This document shows positions 44,824 to 56,901 of a stretch of 64,000 nt of DNA, one piece after another. Numbering within the stretch: the stretch's first letter is position 1; the number at the start of each line of letters is the position of its first letter. The stretch is from positions 124,001 to 188,000 of the forward strand of contig NC_082412.1 of NCBI RefSeq assembly GCF_004011695.2. Reading direction: 5' to 3'. Source of the stretch: Ascochyta rabiei (taxonomy: Eukaryota > Ascomycota > Dothideomycetes > Pleosporales > Didymellaceae). Under the pieces are notes generated by a model. The model did no database searches, was not told the DNA's origin, and worked only from the letters and a program-made list of their open reading frames with translations. The position numbers and the translations under genes were made by a program.

Positions 44824-46984
44824 ATGGCTAGCTGGCTTACTTCTCCAATTCAACTCACTGGGAGTCGCGAGTTCACCTGCGATGGATTCTCCGAAGAACA
44901 GTGCGCCTTCTACAAACAGCGATGGCACTTCTGGTCAGCTCATATCCATTGTATGCCACTGTGTTCGTATGTAGCACTGACTGAAGAAAACTAGGTACAT
45001 TGCCGACTACGTTTATGCTTTGCCAACAGTAGCCTTCTTTATGAGCATCCTTGGCATCTTCATCATTGGCCATGTCATATCTTCACAAATTCTTGGGTAT
45101 CGCGAACTTCGAGGTCCACTGTTATGGAGGAAGTTGATTGCAGGCATCCGATATCTCTCATACCGTGGTATTCGCGTGGAAGTACTGCGCTGGAACTCGG
45201 CGCCGGTAGGGCTTCTTCTATTGGGAGCTGCTGGTGCCATATACTTCTTTTGTAAGTCACGCAGATAGCATCCTATTTCAACAAACCTACATGACTAATG
45301 CAATTGCTTTATAGGTATGGATTTGATTCCACAGCCTTACTACTGGCCTAGTGAGAACTATGGTGGTTCCCCACCGCTAGGAACTAGATCCGGGTGGATG
45401 GCTTTGGCATACATGCCGTTCGTATTGTAAACTGCCCACGATATCCCGTCTCCTTCCAGGAATTAATTCTTCGCAGTGCAACAGCAAGCAAAACGAACTG
45501 GATCACACTTACCACTGGGGTATCCCACGAGAAGATTCAAGTCTTTCATCGATGGAGTGCTTATGCATTCTTCCTGCTGGCACTAATGCATACCTTTCCT
45601 TTTATCGTCTATCACATTAGGTTCCACGACATGGTAATGGAAGTGACCATGATGAATACGCTATTCTACTGGACTGGTATTGTTGCGCTCGTCTTCCAGG
45701 CTTGGCTTACTTTCGCATCCCACAGTGTGATTAGGTAGGCCCAAGAAGCACATGCGATCTCGACTATAAGACTGATGGGTTCCAGACACCTCGGCTATGA
45801 ATTCTTCAAAGCAACGCACATTTTCGCTGTTGTTGTCTTTGTAGTTGTGTTTTTCTGGCATTGCGACTATACCCTTACGTCCTGGTACACAACTCTCGTC
45901 AACAAAGCAACGCCTCCTGCAAATGCTGACAAGAACTAGGCACTACTTTATCGCAACAGCAGCGATGTATGTCCCTTGCTTCATCTACCCCTGGCTCCGA
46001 ACGGCTTTCGAATACGGCTTGGCTCAAAAAGCTCATATTCACATAGAAGACAATGGCTTCATACGCCTCACGATCCCAGTTTCCAAGATGAGGTGGAGAC
46101 CCGGACAACACTGCTTTCTGCGTTTTACGAGCTTTGGCCTCCAGGCTTTCTCGTCTCACCCTTTCACCATATGCTCGCTACCAGCGATACAATCAAACGA
46201 GACATCTGAGCTCGTGTTTTACATCCGCCGTTCGCACGGTTTGACGAAGAAGCTGTACGAGCATGCACAGAAGCATCCCGGTACTGCCGTACCGATACTA
46301 GTCGATGGTCCGTACGGAGGCATAAACATGCAAAGGTTCAACGAGGCAGATCGTCTGCTTGTTGTCGCAGGTGGATCGGGAGCAGGTTGGATATTGCCCA
46401 TGATCGAGCTGTTCTGCAGACAAAACGGCAGCAGAGTCGATGGACGCGGTGAAAAAGACCTGGAAGCCGGGGCCAAGGAAATGCAGCCCAATCCAGACCA
46501 GCACTGTCGCAGCTTGTGTGTCGTTTTAGCAACACGCGACATCGATAGCCGCACGTGGTTTTTGGACACTACAGCAAAGTTACTAGCTAAACTTCAGTCA
46601 CGGCAGCAGTCTTCCAACATCAGCATCGAAGTCCACTTAACCGGAGAGGCCGAACAGAACGCCACGCTCTCAACGCATATAGATAGCACAATAACTCAAA
46701 GCGCATCCTCTTCATCCTCAGACGACATCGAAGCCAGCCCCAAAGACGACCACGTCGCCGCACGAAGCAAAGAACTCCGTGGCCGACCCAACCTACATCT
46801 GATGATTCACCGAGAGGGTATTGTTGCGGCAGAGGAAAATCGTTCACTTGGTGTGTACGTTTGCGGGCCGACGACTATGCAGAACGAAGTACGGAATGCC
46901 GTTGCGAAAGAGAATCTCAGTATTATCAAGGGTTCCAGGTCCAGCGGTGTGTATCTGCACTCCGAGCATTTTTCATGGGCTTGA
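44824..46984 (+). CDS. Ferric/cupric reductase, FRE/NOX superfamily (626 aa)
   Basis: Six exons: 44824-44933, 44995-45251, 45315-45426, 45477-45734, 45786-45884 and 45940-46984; 1,881 nt in frame, introns 50-63 bp. The first junction restores HFW|YIADYVYALP. The membrane domain binds two haems through two His pairs: HRWSAYAFFLLALMH and HIFAVVVFVVVFFWH. The cytosolic half has the FAD motif HPFTI (about residue 351), the NADPH motif GGSGAG (about 422) and the C-terminal CGP (about 586). It moves electrons from NADPH across the plasma membrane to Fe(III) or Cu(II). A Ser/Asp-rich loop near 535-555 looks disordered. No classical signal peptide is seen. The exon 1 donor (GTCAGC) is weak, so the N-terminus is the least certain part. 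Confidence 0.9.
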
Positions 46985-47353
46985 AATGTGTTTGAGGAAC
47001 GTGCATTATTCATGTTACTATTTCACACATAATAGTTCGTTCGGATCCACGACCACCAGGAAACTCGAAATTTCCCTCTTCCCTTACTCTTGAAATTGAT
47101 CTCTACCATGACGGCCTTACGAATGAGGTCACAATTCGAAATACAAGCCGCCAAAAGAAGCCGGTTGGGAAAGGATTTCAACACTGTCTGCAGCTCAGAC
47201 CGCTATGAAATTACGATTGGAACCTGCCCGCTCTTGTATGCGAGTGTGTGCTAAAGCTTTATAGACCACGCTGGAATCTAAGCGATTTTAAGCATGAGCC
47301 GTAACGCCGCGCTCCCATGCTTGTATTACAAACTTACGAGAACGACGGCACAG
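46985..47353. other. Convergent intergenic region, no gene
   Basis: 369 bp between the stop codons of the ferric reductase and TEL1. It should contain both 3' untranslated ends. No ORF, repeat or RNA gene is supported. Confidence 0.65.
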
Positions 47354-50300
47354 CTATGCATAACTAGCCCACCCCATATATAGCACCGCCAGATTCCTCT
47401 CATCAGTCGCCTGCTGAATGAGCTCGTTGACCGTCGCTTTCGTACTGAGCGTCTTACTCAACTTCTTCTCAACCACACTGAGCGCTCTTCCAGCCTCACC
47501 AGCCTGCTCCTCTTTCTCTTTCTTTTTAAGGCTCTCATGGAGTACTTCTTCAGCCGCTCCTGGCTGCCCAGATGGCGCCGGTGTGCCACCAGGTACAACG
47601 CTTTGTCCGCGCGCGGTATTGTTGGTGGCATCGCCTTCCTGCATCCGCTTTGCTTTCGTGGGCGTGACGCTCCAGTTCACGAGAGGATCGTAGCGCAGGA
47701 CGTTGAGAAGCGTCATGATTGACTCGCGTTCTTCGCGGAGGGTGTCCATAGTAAATTCGCAGGAACGGCGGAATACACCTTCGGTTCTGGTGTAACCCAT
47801 TGCGTCGACGAGGTCACGGGTAAGGCGGAAGGGTACGACTTCTGGAATGGGCAAGACGCGGCCCGCCTCAAACGACACACCAAGATCAATATGTACAACT
47901 TCTCCGGATTTCTCATCGAGAAGAATGTTGTGACAGTGACGATCACCGAGACCGAGAACATGACCTAGGATGGAAATCGCCGCTGTCGAGCGTGTGTACG
48001 CAAGACGGCGTTCGAACCACTCGTCTGGGTCCTCGAAACGCTCGAGGAGGAAGTATCGCATGACGGGGTGGAAGTTTTCGGTGACCTTTTTCCATACTTT
48101 CACGCGTGTACTGAGAGAATCGGCTTGGCAAGCACCAATCTCCTTCCGGCATCTGTCAGACTTGTAGTCGTTTGGATAGTATCTCTCGTGTGCGGGCATC
48201 ACCCATGTGTGTAGAGGTACCGTATTTGGCACGAATTCCATTAGTCCAGAGCGAGTAGACAGCGGTAGCACTTTATAGGTTCGAATGCCGATGTTTCGGA
48301 TGCGTGTAGATGTGTGATTCTTTAGTAGTCGCGACACCTGGTCGAAAACTTGCTCCATGATTGCGTCTTGACGAAGATCGTCGTTGCCAGATTTGAACTA
48401 TACCGAGTAAGCAAGCGTCTACATTCTTCCATTAACTTACGTACCAACTGTTTGTACGGCTTGCCATCAGTACCAATTGCCGTGATGATCTTTGGTGCAC
48501 TGAGACCGTTCGCAATGCTCATGTTGGACTTGAATCTTTGAATCCTTGGCAAGTCTGTGTAATCCATATTTGGTCGCACCTCGACTTGCAATGTCGCCGG
48601 TGGGACGTTGAGCCTCGGGATAGACCTCACGAGCTCCTTCGATTCGCTATAGCGATCAAGAGGTAGCTCGCGGCCTTGTTGTGTGCTTTCTTTCTCGCCC
48701 TTGAACATGGCAAGGTTATGGTAGATCTCGTTGGACTGGTAGATAGAGCTCCAATACGATCGTGATTGCTTATCGTTCCTGAGCGCGTTTGCTATCTCTG
48801 CCGCAGCTTTCTGACGAGACCTTGCCGATTCGTCTTTGGCGCGAGCCACATCCTCCCTGGTGATCGGGCCTACTTTCATCTGTATTGCAAAGATTTGATG
48901 CATACCGTGGTATGGATGCTCGATGCAGATGCGGAAGACCAGGCCTAACAGAAGCTTTTGGAAGTCAGTACTCTCAGCCTGTAATCGAGATGATAATTGA
49001 TTCATGAGCAAAGCGAACTTTCCGCTGGGCACCTTGCTCAAATACAACTTAACAGCTTCGTTGGCAAGGTCGGTATCGGCGTATTCAATCCAGAGAGCGA
49101 AAACGCGAAGAGCGTCATTGTTATACTCATCGCTCGCGGCCAAGGAGAGCAAATAATTCTCAAGACATTGGCGCAAAAATTGCTCGCGTCCCTTTCGCAT
49201 GCGTTCATACTCAGTATGGTCTAATTCGTACCAATTTTTTGCTCGACGGGCGCTGCGTTGATATGTGTCTCGCATGCCCTTGCTTTTATCGGTCTTGGAG
49301 AGCTTTATGAAGTCGTGATACTCTTGCAGCTTTCGTTCCATAACGGTCTTGATACGTTCCAGATCCTCTGCAGCCTCCGGGCTTTGCAGCTGTTTGTCAC
49401 AGAACAGGGCAAACTCATGGAACACTTGTCCTGGGCCTGCTCCTTGCTCCTGGCCCTTCAGTTCCCGGATTGCTGGCTCGAGGTACTCTTGCATGATTGC
49501 GTCAGGTTTCGCAAGCCGAGCTTCAGCAAGGTGGTGTCCCTAGTTGAGTTAGCATCACGTTGATACTCGTGTGGATAGAATTCCCACCAGCTTAGCCAGT
49601 AGCACAGGCAGACTCAGTTCCACGTTCTGTGAATCGAAGCTGGCGTGATCGATCAGACTTTGACGCATGCGTATAGAAACATCGGTTTCGCCCTGTTCCC
49701 ACAGCACATTTGCTACTTCGTGTTGTGCCGTAGCTTCGATGTCCAGTCCTGCACTTTTGCACTTTGGTACAATGTCCGACAGATAGGTAACGCTTGCCAG
49801 TGATTCCTGAATGGCTCCATGTCGTCTGCTGATCGAGGATGAAGAGACCAGCGCCTCCACCTCCATGTTGCGTATGGTCGCAGTGCGTGTGTGTAACGAA
49901 TCTATCATGGCGTTGTTCCCGCTAAGTACGCTGAAGAGGGTTTCGCGGCATGACAGTAATTGGCGAACGTCAGTGAACCTGCAGATTCAGTCAGTTCAGT
50001 TACATATCTTTATTCGCCATTTACTTACTCTCCCGCTCGCATCCACCTCTCCCGAGCTTTCATGCGGTCCCAAACGTCAAGTAGGTACTCTGGGTTATCA
50101 GCTCTGAGGACTTCGTCAGCTTCGGTCAAGGCAGCTAGAGTCCGAAGACGGGTCTTCGTCGGGACCGATGAGGTGTTCCTTCCAGTCAGAAAGTTCATTG
50201 TAGCAAACATCTGCTGGTCGAAGTTGTTCCGGGCTTGTTCAGGTGTCTTTGCAAAATAGAGACCTTGAAAGGCTTTGAACAGCGTCGCAGATTCGGTATG

Positions 50301-53300
50301 GTTCGTCTCTGGGGCCTTGATGTCCCATTGGCCCAGTTTGCGAGCGGTGTGCAGCGTACTTTCCACGACGTCGTCTCCTGTATGCCTGAACTGGTCGTTC
50401 AAAAGTAAAGAATGGGTGACACTGTTCATGTTGAGCATGATGAGCGACCTTACAGTGCCACGAATATCGGAAAGCTCAAGTTCGTTACGACGTCGCATCT
50501 GACTATCGAGCCGAGCACTTCGAAAAATTAGACTTTTGACGCCATCTTCCTCATAGTCAAGACGGTCCAAGACAGCTGAGAGGTTAGAGCCTCTGTCAAT
50601 ACCATAGAATGAATCAGGCTCATCCAGATTTTTATAAATTGCAAGCTGAAGGTCGGTCGGTAGTCCTGGAGGTGGAGCAAGAACAGAAGACCTTCTCGAA
50701 GCGCTCTTGACTACAGGCTGCCCTGACGAGGTTTCTGCGAACAGCAAAGCGCTTCTGTACATGGAACAAGCGGTTGCAGCCTGCGACGCCTCGAGATAGT
50801 CAATGTCCAGCCATCGATCCCTATCGACCCGAGTAATTTCTTTCGGCACTGGTTGGCTGCGGAGATACAAAATGGCCTGTATAATGATACGCACGTAGGG
50901 TGCTCGTTCTGGACCGCAGTCGCAGAACCAAGACATTGTAGCTGTTGATATCGCTTCCCGAACGCTACGCTCCTCTTCGTACTCAGCCAGTAGTACGAGG
51001 TGAAGGATATACGGAAACAGCTTCTCTGCTAGGTGTTTGATACCATGGAGAAGGGCGGGAAGAGCACCCAGTATTGGATCCTCAGACGCTACCGCGCAGA
51101 GTGCCACTGCAAGGTTTCTGACCCACACAGCCACGCTTTTATCCTCTGTCGGAGCAGCAGCAATTTTCAAAACTTCGCTGGACGCAATGAGCGCAGAGAC
51201 GGATGGATCCGGAATATAGAGTATGAGGGCCTTGCCTATAGCGTCTGGAATCGCGTTATAGACCTCGGCTTCGTATTGTCGATCTCCCTTTGGTAGGCGA
51301 GCAATTAGGTATCTGACTGCGTTTTCAGCTAAGCTGACCTCGTTACGCTCGTCGCTGTAGAAGAGATCAACCACCTCCTGAATGATGGTTTCCCTTGAGA
51401 TTCTTCCCAGGGAGTCTTTTGGATTTTGACCGGACGGGATGAGGCGCCGAGAAACAGGAATACTCTGCTTGATTTCCCCATGCGCACTGAATGCTCGGCC
51501 CAAGACACGTGCGGCCCAAAGCAGATAGCCCTCACCAACGTTGGCCCTACGGCACGATTCCCACACCAAGCCCGCATAGTCTGCAGCGTCTTGGTCCTTT
51601 CCAAGAATATCATCTCGAGCCGTTGGGGCAAGCTGGAAGTTCTGACAGAGCAGGTTCAAGGCAACCTCGCGAGACGTTTTATTGAGCAGTTTGCGACCAG
51701 ATCTCACATCGTTCAGTATCTCTACGAGTAAGGTACTTTCTTCACTGCCGCGGATCGAATTACCTTCTGCACGGACTTGAGATGCAGCGGTAGTGATGAG
51801 CTTGAAAGCCTTTACTGACGATGACCTTTCGCTTAGAGATATGACCTCGGCGTGGGATTTGAGGTATTCTGTGAGCCAATTGTGGAACTTATTTGCTGTT
51901 GTCATTGTCGCAATGTGTTGCGATTGCTGCGTAGTACTATCCTGTGCTGTTCCCAAGAAGACCCGGATGGAGATAAGAATCGAGAGGCCGATACCTGTCA
52001 CGAAATTTAGATGTTGTCTGAGGTATTGGGACCCGCGTTCAAACAAGTGTTGCATGATACCCACTGTGTCTTCTGCGCACTGGACGTCGGTGAGGAATGG
52101 ACGTAAAGACTGAAGTGTCATCTGCAGCGGATAGCCTTCATAAGCGACAGGCCCAGCAAGAGCGATGACGATCCGTATCTTACGAATCATGGATCGAGCA
52201 TACAACGAACCGAGTGCAGGATGAATGCGGTCTAGCAAGGCGCGCATTACAAAAGTGTATGTGCTCGACGTCCAAAAGCCAACAGGGTCGTCACCTGTCC
52301 GCCGACACAGCCTTTCCAGTTGGTCTGGTAGATAGAAGGCGTTGAAAGACGGCTCTATACCTGTGTTCAGATCCTGTGGAGAATGACTGATGTTGATCAT
52401 CTCCGTCAAGGTTTTGGCAGCTGGCGTGAAAGCAGGCTTCTTCTCTAGCGATCTTCCAACGCGCTCCTCTTGGTCGATCGTCTGCAGGATGCAGGCAAGC
52501 ACTTGTGGAAACCGCTTCTGGACGAGGTGAAAGTACTGGTCGCTGCCCATTAGTTCCTTGAGCAAATTGGCGTAACTTGGTTCCGCTTTGTTGCGCGCGA
52601 AGCCTCTGCAGATATCCCATGAAATCGTGTAAGCTGCTGCCTTACCAATGTTCTTACCAAGCAGGTCGGTCGTAGCGGTGTTCAGCTGCTTTGCCAAGTA
52701 CTCGACCTCGTCTTGTCTCCCGAACATTATGGCCTGGCCCACTGCTTCAGCCTCGACATCTTCAATCAGGTCTACTAAAGTCGAGTAGTCGAATGTTAGG
52801 AAAGGTATGGACGCGATCTTGTTGCCACGATCCAGCCAGGTAAACAGAATCTGTGGGGCAAACAGCTGAAAGAGGTGCTGTGAGCTTGCAAACCCCCTGG
52901 ATTCCGCCACCTTCAATATACAGCGTTGGGCATGTTGAGCGGCTTGCTTGACAGAGCCGGCTGTAGCAAAGATACGATAGATACTCGATCTTAGTAGCGT
53001 ATGCCACCGTGATGCCAGCTTGGATAGGACAAGCAGTCGAACGGCGATTCCCTCGAGACCATCATCTTCGCCGGGTAGGCTACTGTCGACATCTTGCAGG
53101 ATTTTATCATGCTCGGAAAGCACAAATTCCTCGAACATTGACGGGAGACGCTCAGCAATGTGGTACTTTATGGTGATCTCGCTCCTGGAGAGAAGTTCGA
53201 AGAGGCTGGTTCGTACAGAAGGCACCTTGGGATCCTGTCCCAAGCTTGGGTGGTGCTTCAGCAGACCATGCAGGAAGACAGCGATGACCTCTTGAAGACT

Positions 53301-56300
53301 CGAGGATCGTCTGATTCCATTCTTCTCGAGACCTTTCACATAGTAAGTATACATGTCCTCGACGTTCTCGTAGAGGAGCTTAGCTTCCGGGTCCTTGTCG
53401 TCTGGTCCCCAAACAAGAGCAGTGCCAATAAGAACCTCCACTAGCATGCCGTTCGCAACCTCGGATGTGTTGTACTCGCGGGCACGAGGAGCTGCCAAGG
53501 CATCGCTAAGTCGCTCCAGAAGGTTCAAACAATCAGTTCGGGAGAGTTCAAGTCCGCTGTGTAGTAGGGAACGAATGAACTGACGGGAACGCAGCAGCTC
53601 ATTTTCGTTCAAAGAGATTAGATAATCCACAAATCTGGAGGGAATCTGACGATCACTTCGATCGGTCGTTTCAAAGACTGCAGTGATGAAATGGAGGTAT
53701 GACGAGCTTGATGCGCGTAAAGCAGCAGTATCAGTCTCTGCTTGATCAGCCTGTCGTGGCACGTCGTTTTCGGGGTTGGTCGAGTTTGTGGTCATCTGCG
53801 AATCTTCACCCTCGTCAATGTCCATGAAATCGTCTTCGTCTTCGGCGTAAAATGACTGTTTGACTTCTTGGCGGTCTCCTAGAGCCTTGGAAAGATGCTG
53901 GGATAGGATGCTGACTCCTGTCTGTTTGAAAATCTTGGGGTCCAGCTTATCATAAGAGCTCAGGTCTGGGAGGCTTTTCGTGCATGTTTCAAGTACAGCA
54001 TCTATTTTGTATTGTTCGGTCTGCAGCTTACTCAACGTGCTGACAAACGCATGTACAAGCTTGTTGGTGGAGGACTCAAGTGCGGCAACTCGGCGTTCTC
54101 GAGGATTACTGAGACTGGCAATTGCTGGAGCAACTATGCAGAGATTGGTGACGATACGCATCATGCTTGATGTGATGTTCTGAGCGTTTGATTGAGCGAC
54201 ATCCTTCCAGCGCTCTCTTGCCCTGTCTACTTCTGACTGACAGAAATCAAGCACCCTGATATCTGTGTTTGTTGGTTGACGTTCAACAACAGCTTCCTGA
54301 GAAGATCCAAAGTGTACAGTCATCTGCGCAAGGTACTTGTCATCATCGTTAAGCAAGAGGAGATACTGCGCAAGTGTTCGGTAGCGAGTGTTCCACACTC
54401 TGGCTTGAGAGACGGATCCTAGAACGAGTAAAGGTAGTGGCTCCGGGAGGCTGGAAGCTGTGTCCAAACAAGCATACAGCATCTGCAAAACATCTCGAGC
54501 GTTGCTGTGATGCGCGTTGATCGCAGCATACGTTCGCTCAGACCAAAGACCTAACTGCATTAGCCGATCGTTACACACAAGTAAGGCATGTACTTACTGG
54601 GTGTCCACTTATTAAATAGCCAGCTCACTATCCTCTCGGCAGTCTGATTGAAATGAGTCGGGTTCTCCTTGACCCGCTCTCGAATGACTGTTATCAGCAA
54701 AGATGAGCTTGTCTCTGTGAACAACGACGGACCTGTCAATTCGATGGATAGGAGCATGGATTGGACGATATCTGAAACAGCAGCGAAGGGGACGATCCCG
54801 AGCTTCAGTAAGACATCCATGAGATGACATGCAGCGCGACACAACGAGGGAGATGTTACGGCTCTTGATGCGCTCTGCCATATGGACACCCAGTAGGAGG
54901 TGAGTGTAGGATGCTTCGCAGATATCTGGAACGCAGTACTGGATGAGCATTAGCGATAAAGGTCAGGAAGTGGTAAAAGTTCCCTTACGCAGCCAGTCCG
55001 ATCATCGCCCAGACCGAATGTGCCACATTTTCGTCAGCCATGCATGAGGTGAGCTTCTCCAGTAACGACTGCAACTTGTCCTCATCAACGGGACCCTCTT
55101 GGACTGAAAAGGCCACTACTTGTAACGCAGCTCGCTTGGCATTGGAGCGGGGCTCGGCGATGTGGCGCGTATACTCATCGAATAGTAGATCGATACGAGC
55201 GCGCTTGAAGACACTTTCACCGCCAACTTCACGTTCGGATGCCGTCTTCCGTTTTCTTTTATCGAGCATCGACGAGAACCGGGCGATAGCATACACAGTC
55301 GCCCACAGACCTTCGGACTTTGCGTGTTCCGTCTCCATGGAGAACACCAGAGTATGAAGAGGATGGGTATCTGCGCCAGAAGCTCCCAAGTGGCGAAAGC
55401 AGAGGTGATCCTCCTCAAGATACTGATGCGCAGTAGTTTCTTTCCTTGTCCGATAGTCTGCATACATCGCTTCTAACACTGCTTCGAGATCAAGGCATGT
55501 CGTTGTGTCTTCTAGGTCAGCTACAAGACTTGATATGTGAGCTTCCGTATACGTCAATGTGATTAGTATTTCATCGCGAAGTATGTGCTCGGACCACATT
55601 GGCTTTATCAGTGGTAGTAGCCCCTTGATGATGCGCTTCGACAGGTCGAGTGACTGCAAGGCTATACGAGCCAGAATTGCATTGATGCCAGCCAGAGCGG
55701 CGGCGGCAACACTGCCACGCCCAGTTCTTCGGCTAAGAAAGTGCAATAGGGCCGTCAGGATCGCTTCAGCTTTATCGAGTACTGGGGCGTTGGTGGCTTT
55801 GACTAGTGCAAGCAAACAATGTATGAAGTTTTCTGTAGAATGAGCAAATTCGTCAGTCACCGATTTGGTCCTTTGTACAGGCTCACGAGTGCTGCCTCTC
55901 GCAATCGACACCTCAGTAGAGTGGAATGGAGTACGGCCACGACTGGAGACGTTTGTGCTCCAGCTGCTGAGTGCTTCGGCTTCCGCCTCGGTTGAAAATC
56001 CAGCCAAGGAGTCAATACAGAAATCGACAGCGGCATCCCAGCAGTCGACAGATAAGCGTTCAACATGTGGCTGGTATTCCAGTAACAATCGCAAAGTCTT
56101 TGGCAGATCTTCCAAGAGAGGCTTCAAGAGTAGACCATCTGTGCCAGGCAGCACTTCGATAATGGTGTCTATAATAACCTCGACCGTGGAGCTTTTGATG
56201 GTTCGCACACCCGAGGCTATAACAAGCCGTAGGGATGTCGCTGAACGCAAGAAATTTGCCTGGGTCTTGGGTGTGTTGGATTTGCCCTGGAGGAACGACG

Positions 56301-56540
56301 ATCGTTCGTCTCGCAGGCATTGAAACAGTGTTTCGCATAGTGCCAGGTAAGCCTTGTTTCCAAGTGCCTCCAAACTGGGCTTGCCGCGGTTGTGCTTGAG
56401 GATGAGGATGAGGTCTTTTAGGCCGGCCGTGCGTTCTTTGGAGCGTGGAGATTGAATGAGAACTGCAGTGGTGAGCGCAGTCATCGATGCAATGGCACTG
56501 GCCACTCACTCTTCGCGTCCTGAATGTTGGTGGCTCCCAT
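47354..56540 (-). CDS. TEL1: TEL1/ATM-family checkpoint kinase (2,965 aa)
   Basis: Seven exons: 56510-56540, 54989-56462, 54598-54938, 50029-54550, 49588-49978, 48445-49539 and 47354-48397; 8,898 nt, all phases consistent, introns 47-50 bp. The PIKK is activated at DNA double-strand breaks and maintains telomeres. A 31-nt first exon gives [10 protein letters not shown], followed by the Tel1-specific TAN-type motif [13 protein letters not shown]. Helical HEAT-like repeats fill the middle and a FAT domain lies in about 1950-2500. The kinase begins around [14 protein letters not shown] (about 2615), with catalytic loop [11 protein letters not shown] (about 2767) and HIDLG (about 2787). The last residues [15 protein letters not shown] are the FATC tail. 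It is head-to-head with NUP192. It appears intact. Confidence 0.93.
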
Positions 56541-56901
56541 AATGGCTGCTCACAATCAAAAGTTGGCTCGAGATGAGCTGAGCATGGCTAGGTAGGAAGG
56601 AACGACGACGCGAGCTTTTCAGTGGCTGTACATGGCTCCTGGATGCTCCGCGACCGCTGATCACGTCTGACAACCCTGCACCGCACAGCTGGTGGTGTTG
56701 TTGCTGCGGCGTGGTGACGGGGGTGCTTCCCATGATGGTCGCCGCCAAGAGGGAAGTCGCGTCCAAGCTCCTCCGCCCGCGTACCGCGAAAGTTCGAGCT
56801 GCGTCGTCAAAGGAAAACACGACGCAAAAACACCTCCACAAGCCCAATTACCCGCCAAGCCCTCCGGCGCACGATGCGCAGTACCTCCCCGCGACCCTCC
56901 C
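56541..56901. promoter_or_regulatory. Bidirectional promoter, TEL1 / NUP192
   Basis: 361 bp between the divergent ATGs. The NUP192 frame stays open upstream to 56692, but its 70 extra residues are low-complexity and begin at a GTG/CTG-type context, so I place the start at 56902. No clear TATA box. Confidence 0.55.

Noticed and set aside
44717..44974. Start of the ferric reductase in the frame MDSPKNSAPSTN (ATG 44882)
   Set aside because: No donor in that frame joins exon 2 with a plausible intron length, while the frame from 44824 joins cleanly to give HFWYIADYVYALP.
56692..56901. Extra 70 residues at the N-terminus of NUP192
   Set aside because: They are low-complexity, Arg/Pro-rich and unlike the family; the ATG at 56902 gives the expected Nup192 start.
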